64,000 nucleotides of DNA from Letharia columbiana. Taxonomy: Eukaryota; Ascomycota; Lecanoromycetes; Lecanorales; Parmeliaceae. Of this stretch, positions 49,944 through 61,924 are shown piece after piece (position 1 is the first letter of the stretch; each line of letters starts with the position of its first letter). Both the position numbers and the translations under genes were made by a program. The DNA lies in NCBI RefSeq assembly GCF_014066305.1, contig NW_023501045.1, forward strand, positions 62,001 to 126,000. The letters are read 5' to 3'. The notes beneath the pieces were generated by a model. It did no database searches. It had not been told where the DNA came from and saw nothing but the letters and a program-made list of their open reading frames with translations.

Positions 49944-52252
49944 TCAACCCTCCTCCACCCCTCCCCTCTCAACCCCACACCACCGATCACACCACCCCAG
50001 CAGGACCTGATGCCACCTCAATGAGTTCTCTCTGCCCAGCACAAAATGATTTTCCTCCGGAAAATTTAGAAATTTACTTTCAACCCCCCTGCCCTGGCAC
50101 ACATTGAACGCTGCCAATCCCTCCGTAATCGGACATCTGTAGTCTTTGTCAGAATGAATAAACAGCATGGGCGTAGTCCAATTGGCAGTGTGGCGGGAGG
50201 GATCGTATTTGTCGTATTCGGATTGGTGGGACCAAAGAGGGCCGCGAAAGTCGGTGGGGAGAGTTGAGGTAGCGTCGGAGGAGAGGAGGTTGGGGGAAGA
50301 GAAGATACCGTCGTGAGAGATGAGGGCACGGAAGCTTTTGGAGAGAGGTTGGCCGGCGATCCTGGGGGGTGGAGGGTTAGTTGGTGGGGTTTTCTGATGG
50401 CTGATGTGTGCGTGTGGTGGTGGAACTTGCAACACTGTGGTGGGGGATGGAGGAAATAGGGGAGGAAATCATACCAGTTGACCATGTAGCCGCCATAACT
50501 TCCTCCCATGGCTACAACGCGTTCTGTGTCCACAAAGGGCATATCCTCTTTGACATACTCGAAGCAATTCACCAGGTCCTTGTACGCGCGACCACCCCAT
50601 TCGCCGACAATGCCCTCGATATACCCCTGTCCAAATCCCGTCGATCCTGTGACATTAGGCATTATGACAATGTACCCTTGCTCAGCGAAAACGGCGGCGT
50701 TCCATCTGTAGCTCCAAGCGTTCGGCCACGAATAGACAGGACCACCGTGGATCCAGAAGAGCATTGGGTAGGTCTTGTCTTCTGAGAAATCTGAGGGTTT
50801 GATGACGAATGCTTGCACTTTGTAGTCGCCTGCACCTTTAAAGTCGATTGAGGAGACTTGTGGAGGACGATAGCCAAATTCGGGCTTGTCATGTAAATGG
50901 CTGAACGAGCAGGTATGATTGTCGGTTGACGGGTCGATTATTCCAAAGACGCTGGGGGAAGTAATGGTTGACATGGTGAAGAGGAGCCGGGTAGGGGAGA
51001 GAGCGTGGAGCGAGGAGACTACACCCTCGGCTGTAATTGGCGTCGGAATCGCCAAAATGATATTGTTTGAGTGAGATCTGATTTGAATCTTGAAGACTCT
51101 CTTGCTGCCGCGGGATTCTGCAATTATGTAAAGCTCTTTGGCGTCGCTGCTGAAGGTGAGGGATTCGGGCCGTAAATCCCATTTCTCACTGCTCGTGGAT
51201 GTTACGACCTCAGTCATATGATCTAAGCTGTCGATATTACCCACAATAATGATACTCGAATTATCGTATGCATTACTTGAGTCCTTTGTTTGCAGAAATG
51301 CGGCAGATTTACCGTCATGAGAAAACGTTGGTGAGCCACTGGTGCCGCTGAATCCAGGCATGGACACTGTCCGAGGTGTCGGCGCTGGATCTTCCTTGAA
51401 AGTGCTCAGTGGAACAAAATAAAGACTGTTCTTTTCCATGAGAACTGCATTGACTGAAGGGTCCTTTGCATTGAGAAGAATACCACTTGTCCCAATCTCA
51501 GAGTCTACACCGTAGAAAGGGTTTGGGTGTACTAAATTGGTACCCTGAAGAGCATTGATGAAGCCAGTTTGTGAAATCATGTAGCGATTGATGTTCTCGG
51601 GAGATTTCTCAAGCACCGTGTACCAGATAACGCTCTTCTCTGCTGTGAGGTAAGTATCCCAGACTCGGACGGGGAACGTATCGTATTCTCTAGCAGAAGA
51701 CTGGGGTTTCACGGCTTTCTCAGCATTGTAGAAGCTTCCGTCCAGAGATGCTTTCCCTGTCACGGTGACGGCAAAAGATCCATTGAGGAGTCTCTTTGTC
51801 TTCAGATTGGAGGCAGCACCATCGATCGTGGCAATAAGATATGCACTGATGACTTGAGCCAATACATTGAGATTCTAATGGAAGTGGACATACTTCTTCT
51901 CTCCGACGACCACGCCAGACCATACTTCCGTTGTGCCTCCCTCAGCTTCTCGCAGCCATAGGACACAATCATTGCCTAGCCATTGGATGTCCTTGACTTT
52001 GGAGTCATCGGAAAAGAGAGCCGTTGTGCCGTTCTCAAGGTCGAGAACCCTGATTTCCTTGCCTTCCGAGTGAGAGTCCAAAGAGTATATGGACAAGGTG
52101 TATAATGCAAGTCGTCCATTTTCGTTGGGCACTGCTGATGATCGGCGGGGCGCAGATATGAAGCTTCTATAACATTTTCTGGGTCAAGTGTTCGTACCAG
52201 CGCGAAATGGAACTTACTCTAATGTCAGCTTTGTGATTTTGTGGATCGTCAT
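49944..52252 (-). CDS. dipeptidyl-peptidase-5-like prolyl oligopeptidase (S9 family), 702 aa, four exons
   Basis: Minus-strand exons are 52,252-52,218, 52,178-51,894, 51,845-50,475 and 50,361-49,944. Joined, they give 2,109 nt, 703 codons including the TGA stop, with every junction in frame. The introns are 39 bp (gtaagt...cag), 48 bp (gtatgt...cag) and 113 bp (gtatga...cag). The start reads MTIHKITKLTLEK, followed by ISAPRRSSAVPN, the conserved N-terminal block of fungal DPP5-like enzymes. Residues up to about 430 form the beta-propeller region. The rest is the alpha/beta-hydrolase domain: GGSYGGYMVNW has nucleophile Ser556, HSDKDYR has Asp637, and EENHF has His669, a complete triad. Family members cleave dipeptides from peptide N-termini. 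The secreted versions serve extracellular digestion, but this one lacks a signal peptide and is more likely intracellular. The length is usual for the family. The gene is not RIPed, is convergent with the secreted-protein gene, and has an LTR about 105 bp upstream of its ATG. Confidence 0.88.
50362..50474 (-). other. intron 3 of the peptidase gene (113 bp)
   Basis: Donor gtatga and acceptor ccccag, minus strand. Splicing joins AACTG to GATCGCC, restoring Trp564 and the downstream sequence IAGQPLSKSFRALISHDG expected after the GGSYGGYMVNW motif. Reading through gives a Pro/His-rich tail with no family match. Confidence 0.85.
51846..51893 (-). other. intron 2 of the peptidase gene (48 bp)
   Basis: Donor gtatgt and acceptor atcag, minus strand. 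It contains an in-frame stop. Removal joins GEK(AA) to (T)GCATAT and yields NAYLIATIDGAASNLK, the continuation expected in DPP5-like proteins. Confidence 0.85.
52179..52217 (-). other. intron 1 of the peptidase gene (39 bp)
   Basis: Donor gtaagt and acceptor cccag, with a ttgac branch-point-like string just before the acceptor. It is short even for these fungi, but it is the only simple way to join an ATG (52,252) in frame to the conserved SAPRRSSAVPN block. Confidence 0.7.
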
Positions 52253-52357
52253 TGTGGATACCCAAATCAAGATTTTTGATATGAATTGAGGTGGGGGAAG
52301 TATATGTCACTAGCCCGAGGAATAGCGTCATAGGCCACGTGACATCAGCCCCACTCT
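52253..52357 (-). promoter_or_regulatory. remaining proximal promoter of the peptidase gene
   Basis: Only about 105 bp of unique sequence separates the ATG from the 5' LTR. It contains the palindromic E-box cacgtg (52,336-52,341) within ccacgtgacatca, whose right half resembles a CRE/ATF site. E-boxes bind bHLH factors in fungi. Its use here is an inference. Confidence 0.4.
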
Positions 52358-52530
52358 AGTTACGAGCGTACCCTTAATATACTACTCAGCCCTCAGCCCT
52401 ATGGCTAGCGGGCCTTGGCGGAGGCATCTTCTACTATATTATACCTTCTTTTCACATATATAGTTCGATAGCCTTATTATTCTAGTTCTATCTCACCTAT
52501 ACTAGTATTATATTTATACTAGTTTTAATA
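52358..52530 (+). repeat. 5' LTR, lightly RIPed
   Basis: Starts agttacgagcgtaccc, ends ctagttttaata, and keeps several CpA and TpG steps (ctatggctagcgggccttgg). The matching stretch of the 3' LTR reads ctataactagcgagtcttaa, with the differences all C-to-T or G-to-A. Confidence 0.85.
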
Positions 52531-52576
52531 TTATAATAAGACTTCTTCGTACCCTCTCGGCTCGGCGAAGAGAATT

Positions 52577-52602
52577 AACGAGTATTTTTTACTTTTTATT
52601 TA
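52577..52602 (+). repeat. 26-bp direct repeat, left of the palindromic insertion
   Basis: Begins aacgagtattttttact and matches 53,499-53,524 at 25 of 26 bases, the one difference being T here and C there. The two copies bracket the un-RIPed palindrome. Confidence 0.9.
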
Positions 52603-53498
52603 AGTAAAGATATGATATGATATGGGATATTGACCTGCCATACCATACTCTGACATGGTATGGGTTATTGAATTTGCATGATCCCATACCTGGTATGGTA
52701 TGGGATCTTGTATATCCCACGGTATGGTATATCTGTGGTATCATACCATGGAATGATATATGTATGGGATATCCCCCTGAGATTTCTATATTTAGAAGTA
52801 TAAGTAGCTATTCTGATCATCATTCTGGCCAACCATGGCTACCACTATCATCTACCATGACTGCCACTACCATGCCTGCCACTACCTGCCTGCCACTCCA
52901 TGCCTGCCACTACCATGCCTACCATCGAAATATGGCCCCCGCGCATCCCAGCCACCATGTTTTCCAGCTACCTAATTTTTGTACTATATTTAGAACCTGG
53001 CCCCGGAGAGGTTCTGGAGAATTGATCCGTCCGTTCTCACATCACATACCTGATATTCTAACAGCTACCACTACCATGGCTACCACTATCATGGCTACCA
53101 CTATTTATTATTGAAATAGCCTACTACTATATGATAGCCATGGTTATGGTAGCCATGATAGTAGTAGTTATGGTAGTGGTAGTTATGGTAGGGAGGGTGT
53201 TAGGGGCAGGCATGGTAGGGGGCCATGGTAGGGGCGGCCATGGTAGGGGCGGCCATGGTAGTGGCAGTCATGGTAGGGGCAGCCATGATAGTGGCAGGCA
53301 TGGTAGTGGCAGGCATGGTAGATGATAGTGGTAGCCATGATACCGTGGGATATACCGCCAAGATCCCGAACCCATACCAGAAAATATGGTATGGTATCCG
53401 ACCCTACCCATACCATACCCGGGTACGGTATGGTATCACTTGGTATGGAATATCCCATGGAATATACCATACCTTTCCGGCCAGTATAATAAATAAAT
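52603..53498. mobile_element. giant imperfect palindrome (foldback-like), un-RIPed
   Basis: About 0.9 kb built from permuted short words (ccatggtagtggcag, ggtatggtatgg and complements), arranged as left and right halves that are reverse complements. Paired arms include 52,701-52,730 with 53,338-53,368 (gggatcttg, then gtatatcccacggtat), 52,833-52,925 with 53,250-53,340 (ggctaccactatcatctacc), and 53,065-53,102 with about 53,130-53,190 around a loop near 53,105-53,125. A short non-repetitive segment (about 52,925-53,060) lies in the left half. CpA and TpG are frequent, in contrast to both flanks. The frames through it (Met/Val-rich or Gly/His-rich) are by-products of the repeat and not genes. 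Confidence 0.85.
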
Positions 53499-53524
53499 AA
53501 CGAGTATTTTTTACTTTCTATTTA
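53499..53524 (+). repeat. 26-bp direct repeat, right of the palindromic insertion
   Basis: Partner of 52,577-52,602 with one mismatch. After it the RIP-degraded internal sequence of the LTR element resumes. Confidence 0.9.
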
Positions 53525-54459
53525 AAATAAGCGATCGAGTTTAATAAAGAAAACGCTAGGTATTTCTATTATATAGAAGCTTTATTATATATTTAAATTA
53601 TTAAATACCTACATTATTCGAAATAATCTATATTATTAACGATAGTTTAATTTATTAAAAATCGAATCCTCTATATCGAATATAAGAAATTCTTCTTCGC
53701 TTCGTTCTCCGTAAAAAATTCATAACGAATAATAAACTACTAACGAACTTTCTATTATTTAAAAAAATCTTATTTAGAGTACTTATAGTTTTTACGACGA
53801 TTTAATTAATTAAGGAATAAGTATTATAGACCTCCGTAAAGAAATAAAATTTTAATACTTAATATAGAGATCTATTATCTTTCTCGACTCGCGTATATCT
53901 TTATAATATCGAAGTTCTAGAGATCTCTTTATTTTACTCGATAAAGATACTATTCGATATTATAATAAATCTTTATAGAAAAGTCTAGCTAAAATTAGCC
54001 TTTTTTTCGCCTATCTTCTCCGCTTTATTCTTATCTATATTTAATATATTATAAATTTCTTAAATTCTTACTTAAATCTATTTATATTAATATTAAGATA
54101 TCGCTTACTATATCGTTAATTATCTATATACTACGACTATTCTTATCTTACGTATAACGATTTATATAGAAGATATTTACCTTTAAACTCGTCGTTACTT
54201 CGTATATTATATATATAGCGTTCTCTATCTACTAAGAATCTTTATTAGCGATATCGTAGAATATCGAGTTAGTTAGAAGAGAATTAGGCTTAAGAACTCG
54301 AGATATAAACCTAAAACTCGGCTAATATCTTTATTCTTTCGCCTTCGTTCTTATCTTTATCTATATTACGAGATTTCGAAGTACTAAGAGTATATCGACA
54401 TCGATATCGATTAATCTCGTTATAGCTAGTTAGATAGTTACTTAGCTCTAGACTATCGA

Positions 54460-55250
54460 ATTCACCTATATTTAATAACATTAATAGATTTAAATTTAAG
54501 AACTAGAAAATAAGAATTACGAATAAACTTAATCTTAATAAAGACTATTATATTATCTACGCTTTTTAGATAAACTACGTTATATCTTATTTTAAAGAAA
54601 AGACTATCGAGTATACGATATCTAGACGTTAAATAATTATAAAAAATCTTTATCTCTTAATCGACGATCTTCTAGATTAACTAAGTAATCTTTATAAGAT
54701 TTTTTTAGATTTTATTTAATAAAGAAATAATTATAATTACTTAATCTTTAGAAGATATAATAATTAATTATTTTTCGAGTATTACGAGAAGTTTATAAAA
54801 TATATCGTATATATATAGAAGTATGACGATAAAGAATATTAGATTAATATTATTTAATTAGATCTTATAATCGACTTAAGAAATAGAATAAATCTCTATC
54901 TTTAGAACGAATATACTATATATAAAAGAAAGTAAATATTATTAGATTTAAAGAAATATCTTATTATATTAGAATATCGTAATCTAATATATATCGAACG
55001 ATTAATAGATAAGAAAGTAAGAATATTTATTAAATAATATATTAAAGCGAGACTCGAAGAGATAGTTAAATTACGCGATAAATATACTATTATTTCTTAT
55101 TTTAATCTAGAGAAATATAGATAATAGATATAATTATATAAATATATTAGATCTATAAACGATATAATTATAAGAACGTAGTAGACGAATATAGTTAAGA
55201 ACGTAGTAGCTCTATAAATATAGTCGAAATTAGTATAGATATCGATAAAT
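54460..55250 (+). pseudogene. gag-like ORF remnant of the LTR element
   Basis: In one plus-strand frame, long stretches are open apart from TAA/TAG at positions where Trp or Gln would be likely. Segments include YFKEKTIEYTI, KYDDKEY, IDLRNRINLYL and KARLEEIVKLRDKYTI. The charged, helical, Leu-rich pattern with an aromatic (W/Y)-containing start resembles the capsid part of Ty3/gypsy gag. No zinc knuckle was seen. The assignment rests on position between LTRs and on pattern only. Confidence 0.45.
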
Positions 55251-55959
55251 TCTCGAATATCGCGTTTTTAAATAAATTAAAATTATTCGATATCTTTAAA
55301 ATAATCTTATTTTTTTACATTCGTAAATCGATTTTTTAAATCTATATAACTTAATAATAGTCTTATATTAAATCTATTAAGCGAGCTCCTCTTATTATTA
55401 TATATCTAAAGATTCTTCGAAGTTATAATACGTTATCTATAGATCTTACTATCGTCGTTAATAGTCTCGATCGATATCGACTATATAATATTCTATAAAG
55501 AAACTTATATCGAAATTATCTAATATTAATTTAGAGTTTTAGCGTCTACGGCTTAATTTAATTCGAGAGATATCGACTAATTAGATTATATTATTTTATC
55601 GATTTCTTTTTTACTATATTAAATAGCTATTATATAATAAATTCTTTTTCGATTATTATTTATTTAATTCTTTATAAATTCTTATTAAATTAAAAGCCTT
55701 CTTAACGCTATAATAAAGTGCTATCGACGACGCGCTAGCGAAATCTTCGAGATACGATATCGCTATCGCTATCGTCTTTAAAGAAAGATATTAATTTAGC
55801 CTAGTATAGTATATATTAAAAGTCTTTATTTTTATAGATTTCAGCGAGCGATAATTCTTTCAAAGAATTATAGATATTTAGAGATATAAGACGAATAATA
55901 GATTTATATCTTCGATCTATTAGTTATAAAGACTATAGCTCTTTAAGAGAGAGAAGTAT

Positions 55960-56121
55960 TATTATAAGCGTACTCTACTTAGCCCTTAGCTCTATAACTA
56001 GCGAGTCTTAACGAAGATATTCTCTATTATATTATATCTTCTTTTCATATATATAATTCGATAGTCTTATTATTCTATCTATCTTATTTATACTAGTATT
56101 ATATTTATACTAGTTTTAATA
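55960..56121 (+). repeat. 3' LTR, heavily RIPed
   Basis: 162 bp aligned to 52,358-52,530. It ends tatactagttttaata like the 5' LTR and lacks an 11-base stretch (a duplicated cagccct-type string) present there. Confidence 0.85.
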
Positions 56122-59100
56122 ACTTTAATATTTTTAGAATTAATTCTTTGACTCCTTCTATCCTTGACGTATCAGTAATTTAAAGACGCATAAAAAGCTT
56201 CTACTGAGACATTAGCTCTCTTCTGGCTTTGTATATAGCCCTCGACTTTCCCTTTTAATTTTATATCTTACGTATATAGATAATCTATAGATATTACGAT
56301 TATAAGTAGATAATTACTTTTATATACTATAAAGCTAATATTCGCCGTAGCTTTGCGCGAATTCCTATCCCCTCTTTCGCTCTATTCGAGATTATCTATA
56401 ATATTCTTTATTTACGTAATTACTTAAAATAGAGATTAAGCTATAAGCTACTCGAGAGAGAAGTATATAATTATTCTTATTTTATAGTCGACTTCTATAG
56501 CTACTCGATATCTATTTATATCTTCTTCGAGCTTATAATCTTTTATTTATCGTTAATCGAGAAGTCGACTACGATATCTCGTTAACGTTCGTAAATTAAA
56601 CGACTCTTATCTTTTATCGAATATACTAGACTATAATTCCGCGTATAGTTTGAACTACGGACCAATCTCTTTGACGAGACTTAGAAAGAAAATACGTTAA
56701 GATATAAAGAAGTAAAATTAATATAGAGTAGATACGCTTAATACGAATATACTTCGTAATATATTACTAGTTATAGATTATATTCGGATAGGTGCGTTAG
56801 ATTATCTCAACCCCTTCGATACTAATTCTAAATAAAGCCAACTTAAGTTTATATATATAGAGTAGCGATAAAGTACTTGAAAAAGAAGAAGAATATATAT
56901 TATTATATATATTTAACGCGATAGATTACGATAAATCGATAACGAGTAGAGATATATTATAACTTATCTATAAATAAATTTCTCTTAGAGATCTTATAAT
57001 TTCTTTTATAGCTAAAATAAATCTTTTAAGTAAATAGACTTTAATTACTATTACTCTTAAATATAGCTCTTATTAAATTTTAATATAAAATTATATTTAT
57101 ATAAAAGAGTATATTTATTATTTATTAGCTTTATATCGAAGAACTTAATAAATAATTTATTTATTTCTTCTCTTTAAATTTTATAGTCTTCGTCTTCTTT
57201 TTCGCTATTATCTTCTTTTTATTAAATATTTATTTTATCTTAATCTTAATCTTATCTAATTTACTTATCGATTTAAAAGATTATTTCTTATTTAATTTAA
57301 ATTATTATTATAGAAGTAAAATTAAAATCTTTTAATATTAAAAGTTAGTATTTTTAATTTTACGATAAATCTATCTTATTAAACTTCGATCGTATTATAA
57401 TTTCATTTAATAGAGCTAATTAATATCGAGTAGAATATATATAATATATCGATTTTAAATCGTCGTTTCTTAGCCCGATCTATTATATAGTCGCTAAACT
57501 CTCGTAATAATTAATTAATTATTAAGTACTCTAATCTACTTATTAATCGTTATTCTAGTATTCGCTTCGCTTATAAGCGAATAATAAGACTACGATTAGA
57601 AATAATACGCGTTTTACTCGTATATAAAGTAAGATCGCGGAGAATATATACTTTCTTTAGCGCTAGATATTAAATTAAAACTAAATACTAAATAGATAAA
57701 TCCTCTTTCGAAAGTTTAGCGTTTCTCTTCTATATAAATCGATAATCGAAAAGATAATAAGAGATAAATAAGATTAGTCGAAGAATTTACGCTATAATAT
57801 ACGAATTAATCTAGATAATACTATATATTCTTAAACGATATTATAAAAACGTCTAATAATCTATTATCTTTTATACTCTTTATAAACGATATCTATTAAT
57901 CGTAATAATATTATAATTAACCTTAGAAGAAGTAGTTAATTACTATTAATTAAAGTAATCTATTATAGTCGTAATCTCGACGATCTTTCTTATTCTCTAT
58001 AATATATTAATATTTATTAGAATTCTCTCGTAATTACGATTATCGAAGCGTTTTTTCGTTAATAATTTCGCTATTATCTTTATCGCGATATAATTTAAAT
58101 CTTAATCTAATATTATCGAAGATTAATAGATATAAAGCTTTATTTAAATATTATAAATACTTTATATTTAAATAATAGATTAAATCTTTTCGAGAAGATT
58201 AAGACGCTTTTTAATTAATATAATTAGCTATAATTAACGATCTTAGTCTATATATTTATAGAGTTATAATCGAGAATTCTAAATCGTCTTAATATATAAT
58301 CGCCTTATTTAAGATATATTTATATTTATCGTTAAATTATTATCTTAACTAATATTAATTTCTACGTAAACTCTTTATCTTAACGCTATTCTTATTAATC
58401 TATACTTCTTAACTATTAAGATCTTACAATTATAGTTCTATTACCGTATATTTCTTATTTACTAGCGATAGCTATTAATTACTTAATAGATAAATCTTAT
58501 TTATATTATTCTTTAAGTAATTAGCTCTATCTTTTTCTATATCTTCTAATATATATCGCCTCGTTTTTACTAATAACGTCTATATATCTTATTTAAGATT
58601 TCGTCGATATCGCTAATAAAGGGTTAATATAACTCTACTACGACTATATTAATAGCGTTATCTCTTATCTTTAACTTAATCTTCGACTTTGAAATTCTAC
58701 TTCTATTAATTACGACTCTTTTACGACTTTAGATAGAAACTCGTAGAAAGATCGACTTAATCGTAGTCTTCTCGCTCGGCTTATTATAAGTATTCTAGCT
58801 GAAAATAATAAAGACGCGTATAAAAACTTCTAATTTAGATCTTAAGTATATATATTTACGAAATTATTTAAATTTAACTCGAGGTAACTATTTCTACTTT
58901 TAAAGATCTTATTTATAAGTTATAGTTCTTTTTATAAATATAATTATAATTAGATTAATTATTCTCTAGATATAAATACTACGTTTATTATATTTATCTT
59001 TATAGAAGAGAATATTACTATTAAGATCGCTTATATATTACTTATTACGTCTTAATAGCGATATCTTCTCGTAAGATTCTAGACTTCTCGAAATAAAGAT

Positions 59101-60344
59101 TCGGGCGATATATATATTTCGCTTAATTCGAGACGATTAGCCGATTTAGAGAATACTTAAGATACGAATTATAGTTAAGAATAGATCTATCGTAGTTTAT
59201 AGAAGATTACTCGATAAGAAGAATATAGCTCTAAGATTTTAAAAGAAAGTTATATAAGAGTCGAGAGAAATATTAATATTAAATAGAACCGGTAGAGTAT
59301 AAACGCTTACGCACCTTTTTAGAATATATTTATTTATACTTATAGAATATCGAGTTTAGAAATATAACGCTTTCGAGATTATAAGAAATTCTTTCTTATA
59401 GTAATTACTATTAGAATATACTATACTACTATATAATAGATATTAATTAAGTTATCTTAGCGAAAACTATATAAGTAATCTTTATACTACTTTATAGAAA
59501 ATTAATTATTTATTCTCTTATAAATCTCGACTATAATCTTATAATAGTTCGAAAAGTTATTATTTTCGATCTTTACTTTTCGATTCTCTTATTCTTAAAA
59601 TTAGCTTATTCGTTCTATATAGAACTATATTATTCGTATATTTAAATCGAATTTCGTCTATAAATATTATAGATTCTTCTTAACGATCGAAGATAAGAAT
59701 ATTATTAACTCGACTTTTTAGCTTAAGCCTATCTCCTTTATAACTTAAGTCTAAAATTTCTTTATACTTTCTATATTATATCGATAATTAATATCGTTTT
59801 CTATCGATATCGAATATTAATTTATATTAAAACTATTTATCTAATTATTAATAATTATAAAGTCTAAACGTTTATAGATTAGCGATACTAGACGCTTAAC
59901 TACTATAATTATATTATCTTAAGCTTATAAAGATAAAATTTAAGTCGCGTATACGATATCTATCTTATCTTTAATAATCTTAAGATCTTTATTATCTAAT
60001 TCTATAGAATCTATTAAAATATTATTTGAAAGTATTTACGCTTATAGTTAATCTCGATCGCGGAATAATTCGTAGTTTAGATTAATAAATACGAGTTTTA
60101 GATTAAAGATATATAGCTATATAGCTATATAGCTACTATATCTTCTTTAAATATTAGAAAGCGAATCTCTTAATTAAAGTAGTAATTTACGTCGATAAAT
60201 AATATCTCTATTTAAAGATATAATAGAATATATAACTAGTAAAATAGCTTCGATAAGCTAAAGTCTAAGAATTAAACTTAATCGATATATACGTATAATC
60301 AGATATCGAAGACCTTATCTCGCTAAATTCTATATTAGATTTCT
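56122..60344. other. RIP-degraded block with small less-mutated patches
   Basis: Lightly mutated segments at 56,145-56,240 (ttctggctttgtatatagcc) and 56,780-56,885 alternate with heavily RIPed sequence. The rest is TpA-rich but richer in CpG than the first 45 kb, suggesting younger or less often mutated copies. Partial frames occur around 58.6-59.3 kb on both strands. I could not name a family and found no LTR pair. Confidence 0.5.
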
Positions 60345-60650
60345 CGAGTTTCGATACGTGACGTAGAAGAAATCTCACAATTTTTAGAATGTGGGGCAGC
60401 ACTCGCTCTGGCGCAATACCGCTGTAGACTTCTAGGATTTGCCTTCCCGCGTCGGGGATGAACTTTATATGCTTTATATACTATGCGAAACGCGAGGCTG
60501 AATCAACTTGTAACTTTCCGTTAAAGGTACTGGGACCGTAATGTTTCTTTCTCTCCGCCGACATCTTAGTAGTTCTGTGTCTAATATGGTAACCGGTAGT
60601 TTCTTCTCAGCGAACAATGGATACTGGGCAGTAATGATTCTTTCTTTTAA
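60345..60650. other. 300-bp un-RIPed island between repeat blocks
   Basis: Balanced composition with normal CpA and TpG (gtggggcagcactcgctctg). There is no ORF over about 40 codons, no tRNA-like fold that I can see, and no repeat elsewhere in the window. It is probably single-copy intergenic sequence left between insertions. Confidence 0.6.
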
Positions 60651-61924
60651 GTAAGTATACGATTATCTAATTACTTTAATTCTAAGCTTTAAATAAAATT
60701 TATATCTAACTAACGATTAATTAAAATTATAACTATTAAAATAGAAAAACTCTAATCTAAGTAGAAGAAAGAATATAGAAGCGATAAGATGATAATAGTC
60801 GTTACGCGTATAAGTAAGTATCTTATAAGTAAAAAGAAGCGATAAGAATTAAAGGTATATTTAATCTCCTTCGTTCTTTTCTCTATAATTAAACGATAAT
60901 ATAAATAAAAAAGCGCTATAGTTAATATTCTATTTTTAATTATATATAAAGCTAATAAAACCTCGATCTTCGCTAACTTATATATGAAAAAAGCTCGAAG
61001 AGTCGTTATTATACTTAATTATAATTAAATAGCTAATTATTTTATAGCTTAATTATATTATATAAGAGAAAGTAGAGCTAAGAGAGATTTAACGATACGA
61101 ATTTATACGTAAACTACGTTACGTTCGACGTTAGTTAATAAGATATAAGCTAAAGAGAGTCGATATATATAGCCTATTAAGTTAGTATTTTATCTACTTT
61201 TTAAATAAAGAAGATAATTAGTATAATTATCTTATTATATAATCGTCTTCGCTCGAACGAGATTTTAAATAGTTAATTTATAAATTTCATTTCTCGAACT
61301 ATTATTATAGATATTATTATAACTTTTAAACTTATAAATTAATTATTTACTACTAGATCTCTTATAAAGTAAGATTATCTAGTAGTAGATTAAGTTATAC
61401 GCCTTATATAGTAATATATTTAATAAATTCTACTACTCTAACGTAGATACTATAAAGAGTAGTTAAAACGTTCTATGAAATTAAAATATATAAGAATTAA
61501 AAAGAGTAAATCTATAATTATATTAATTATAAGAGATTTCTAAAACTCTCTCGAGATAAAGTAAAGTAGATATAGAGTCTACTTAGAGCTCGACGAAATA
61601 TCGTTATATTAATATACTTTAAATTCTTTTAATATAATCTTAAATAATTCTAAGCTATTATACTCGTAGAATTTCTTTTCGTCGTATCTATACTACTTTC
61701 TATAGATCTTAGTTAACGACGAGTTTATCTTACGCATCTTCGAAATACTCTAAAGAACTCTATTATTCTTATCTTATAGAATTTAATTAAGAACTTCGAG
61801 AGTATTAACGATAATCTTAATCTAATCGATTATTTAAATCTAGTAAAAAATATAAATATCGTCTAATTAGATAATAACGATATTCTTTTAAAAGATTCTA
61901 GCGTATTAATACTTACGTCTAAAG
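60651..61924. other. RIP-degraded stretch, no gene seen
   Basis: TpA-rich with many surviving CpG sites and no ORF. Several short acgta and agtcg strings repeat but do not form an array. Confidence 0.5.

Larger units (their letters stand above)
52358..56121 (+). mobile_element. non-autonomous LTR retrotransposon with a palindromic insertion
   Basis: Direct LTRs lie at 52,358-52,530 and 55,960-56,121 and belong to the LTR family of the gypsy element at 19.8-28.4 kb. Flanks actct and acttt agree at four of five bases, the difference being a C/T transition, and fit a 5-bp target duplication. The internal part is 3.4 kb, of which about 0.9 kb is the palindromic insertion. This leaves about 2.5 kb, too little for a full gag-pol. 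A gag-like remnant occupies about 54.46-55.25 kb. Sequence inside the LTR does not resemble the minus-strand element, so the two share LTRs but not all internal regions. RIP is heavy in the 3' part and mild in the 5' LTR next to the gene. Confidence 0.8.

Noticed and set aside
50066..50474. C-terminal Pro/His/Ser-rich extension of the unspliced peptidase frame
   Set aside because: It is read-through of intron 3 into the wrong frame. Splicing at 50,474/50,362 restores the conserved hydrolase end with the catalytic Asp and His.
52132..52200. Frameshift or pseudogene at the peptidase N-terminus
   Set aside because: At first the LDPENVIEAS-like frame and the SAPRRSS frame seemed to conflict. A 39-bp gt-ag intron joins an upstream ATG to the second frame, so no frameshift is needed.
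52617..53500. ORFs of 64-165 codons rich in Met/Val, His/Cys or Gly/His
   Set aside because: They are translations of the palindromic ccatggtag and ggtatgg words on both strands. None has a domain or a plausible gene structure.
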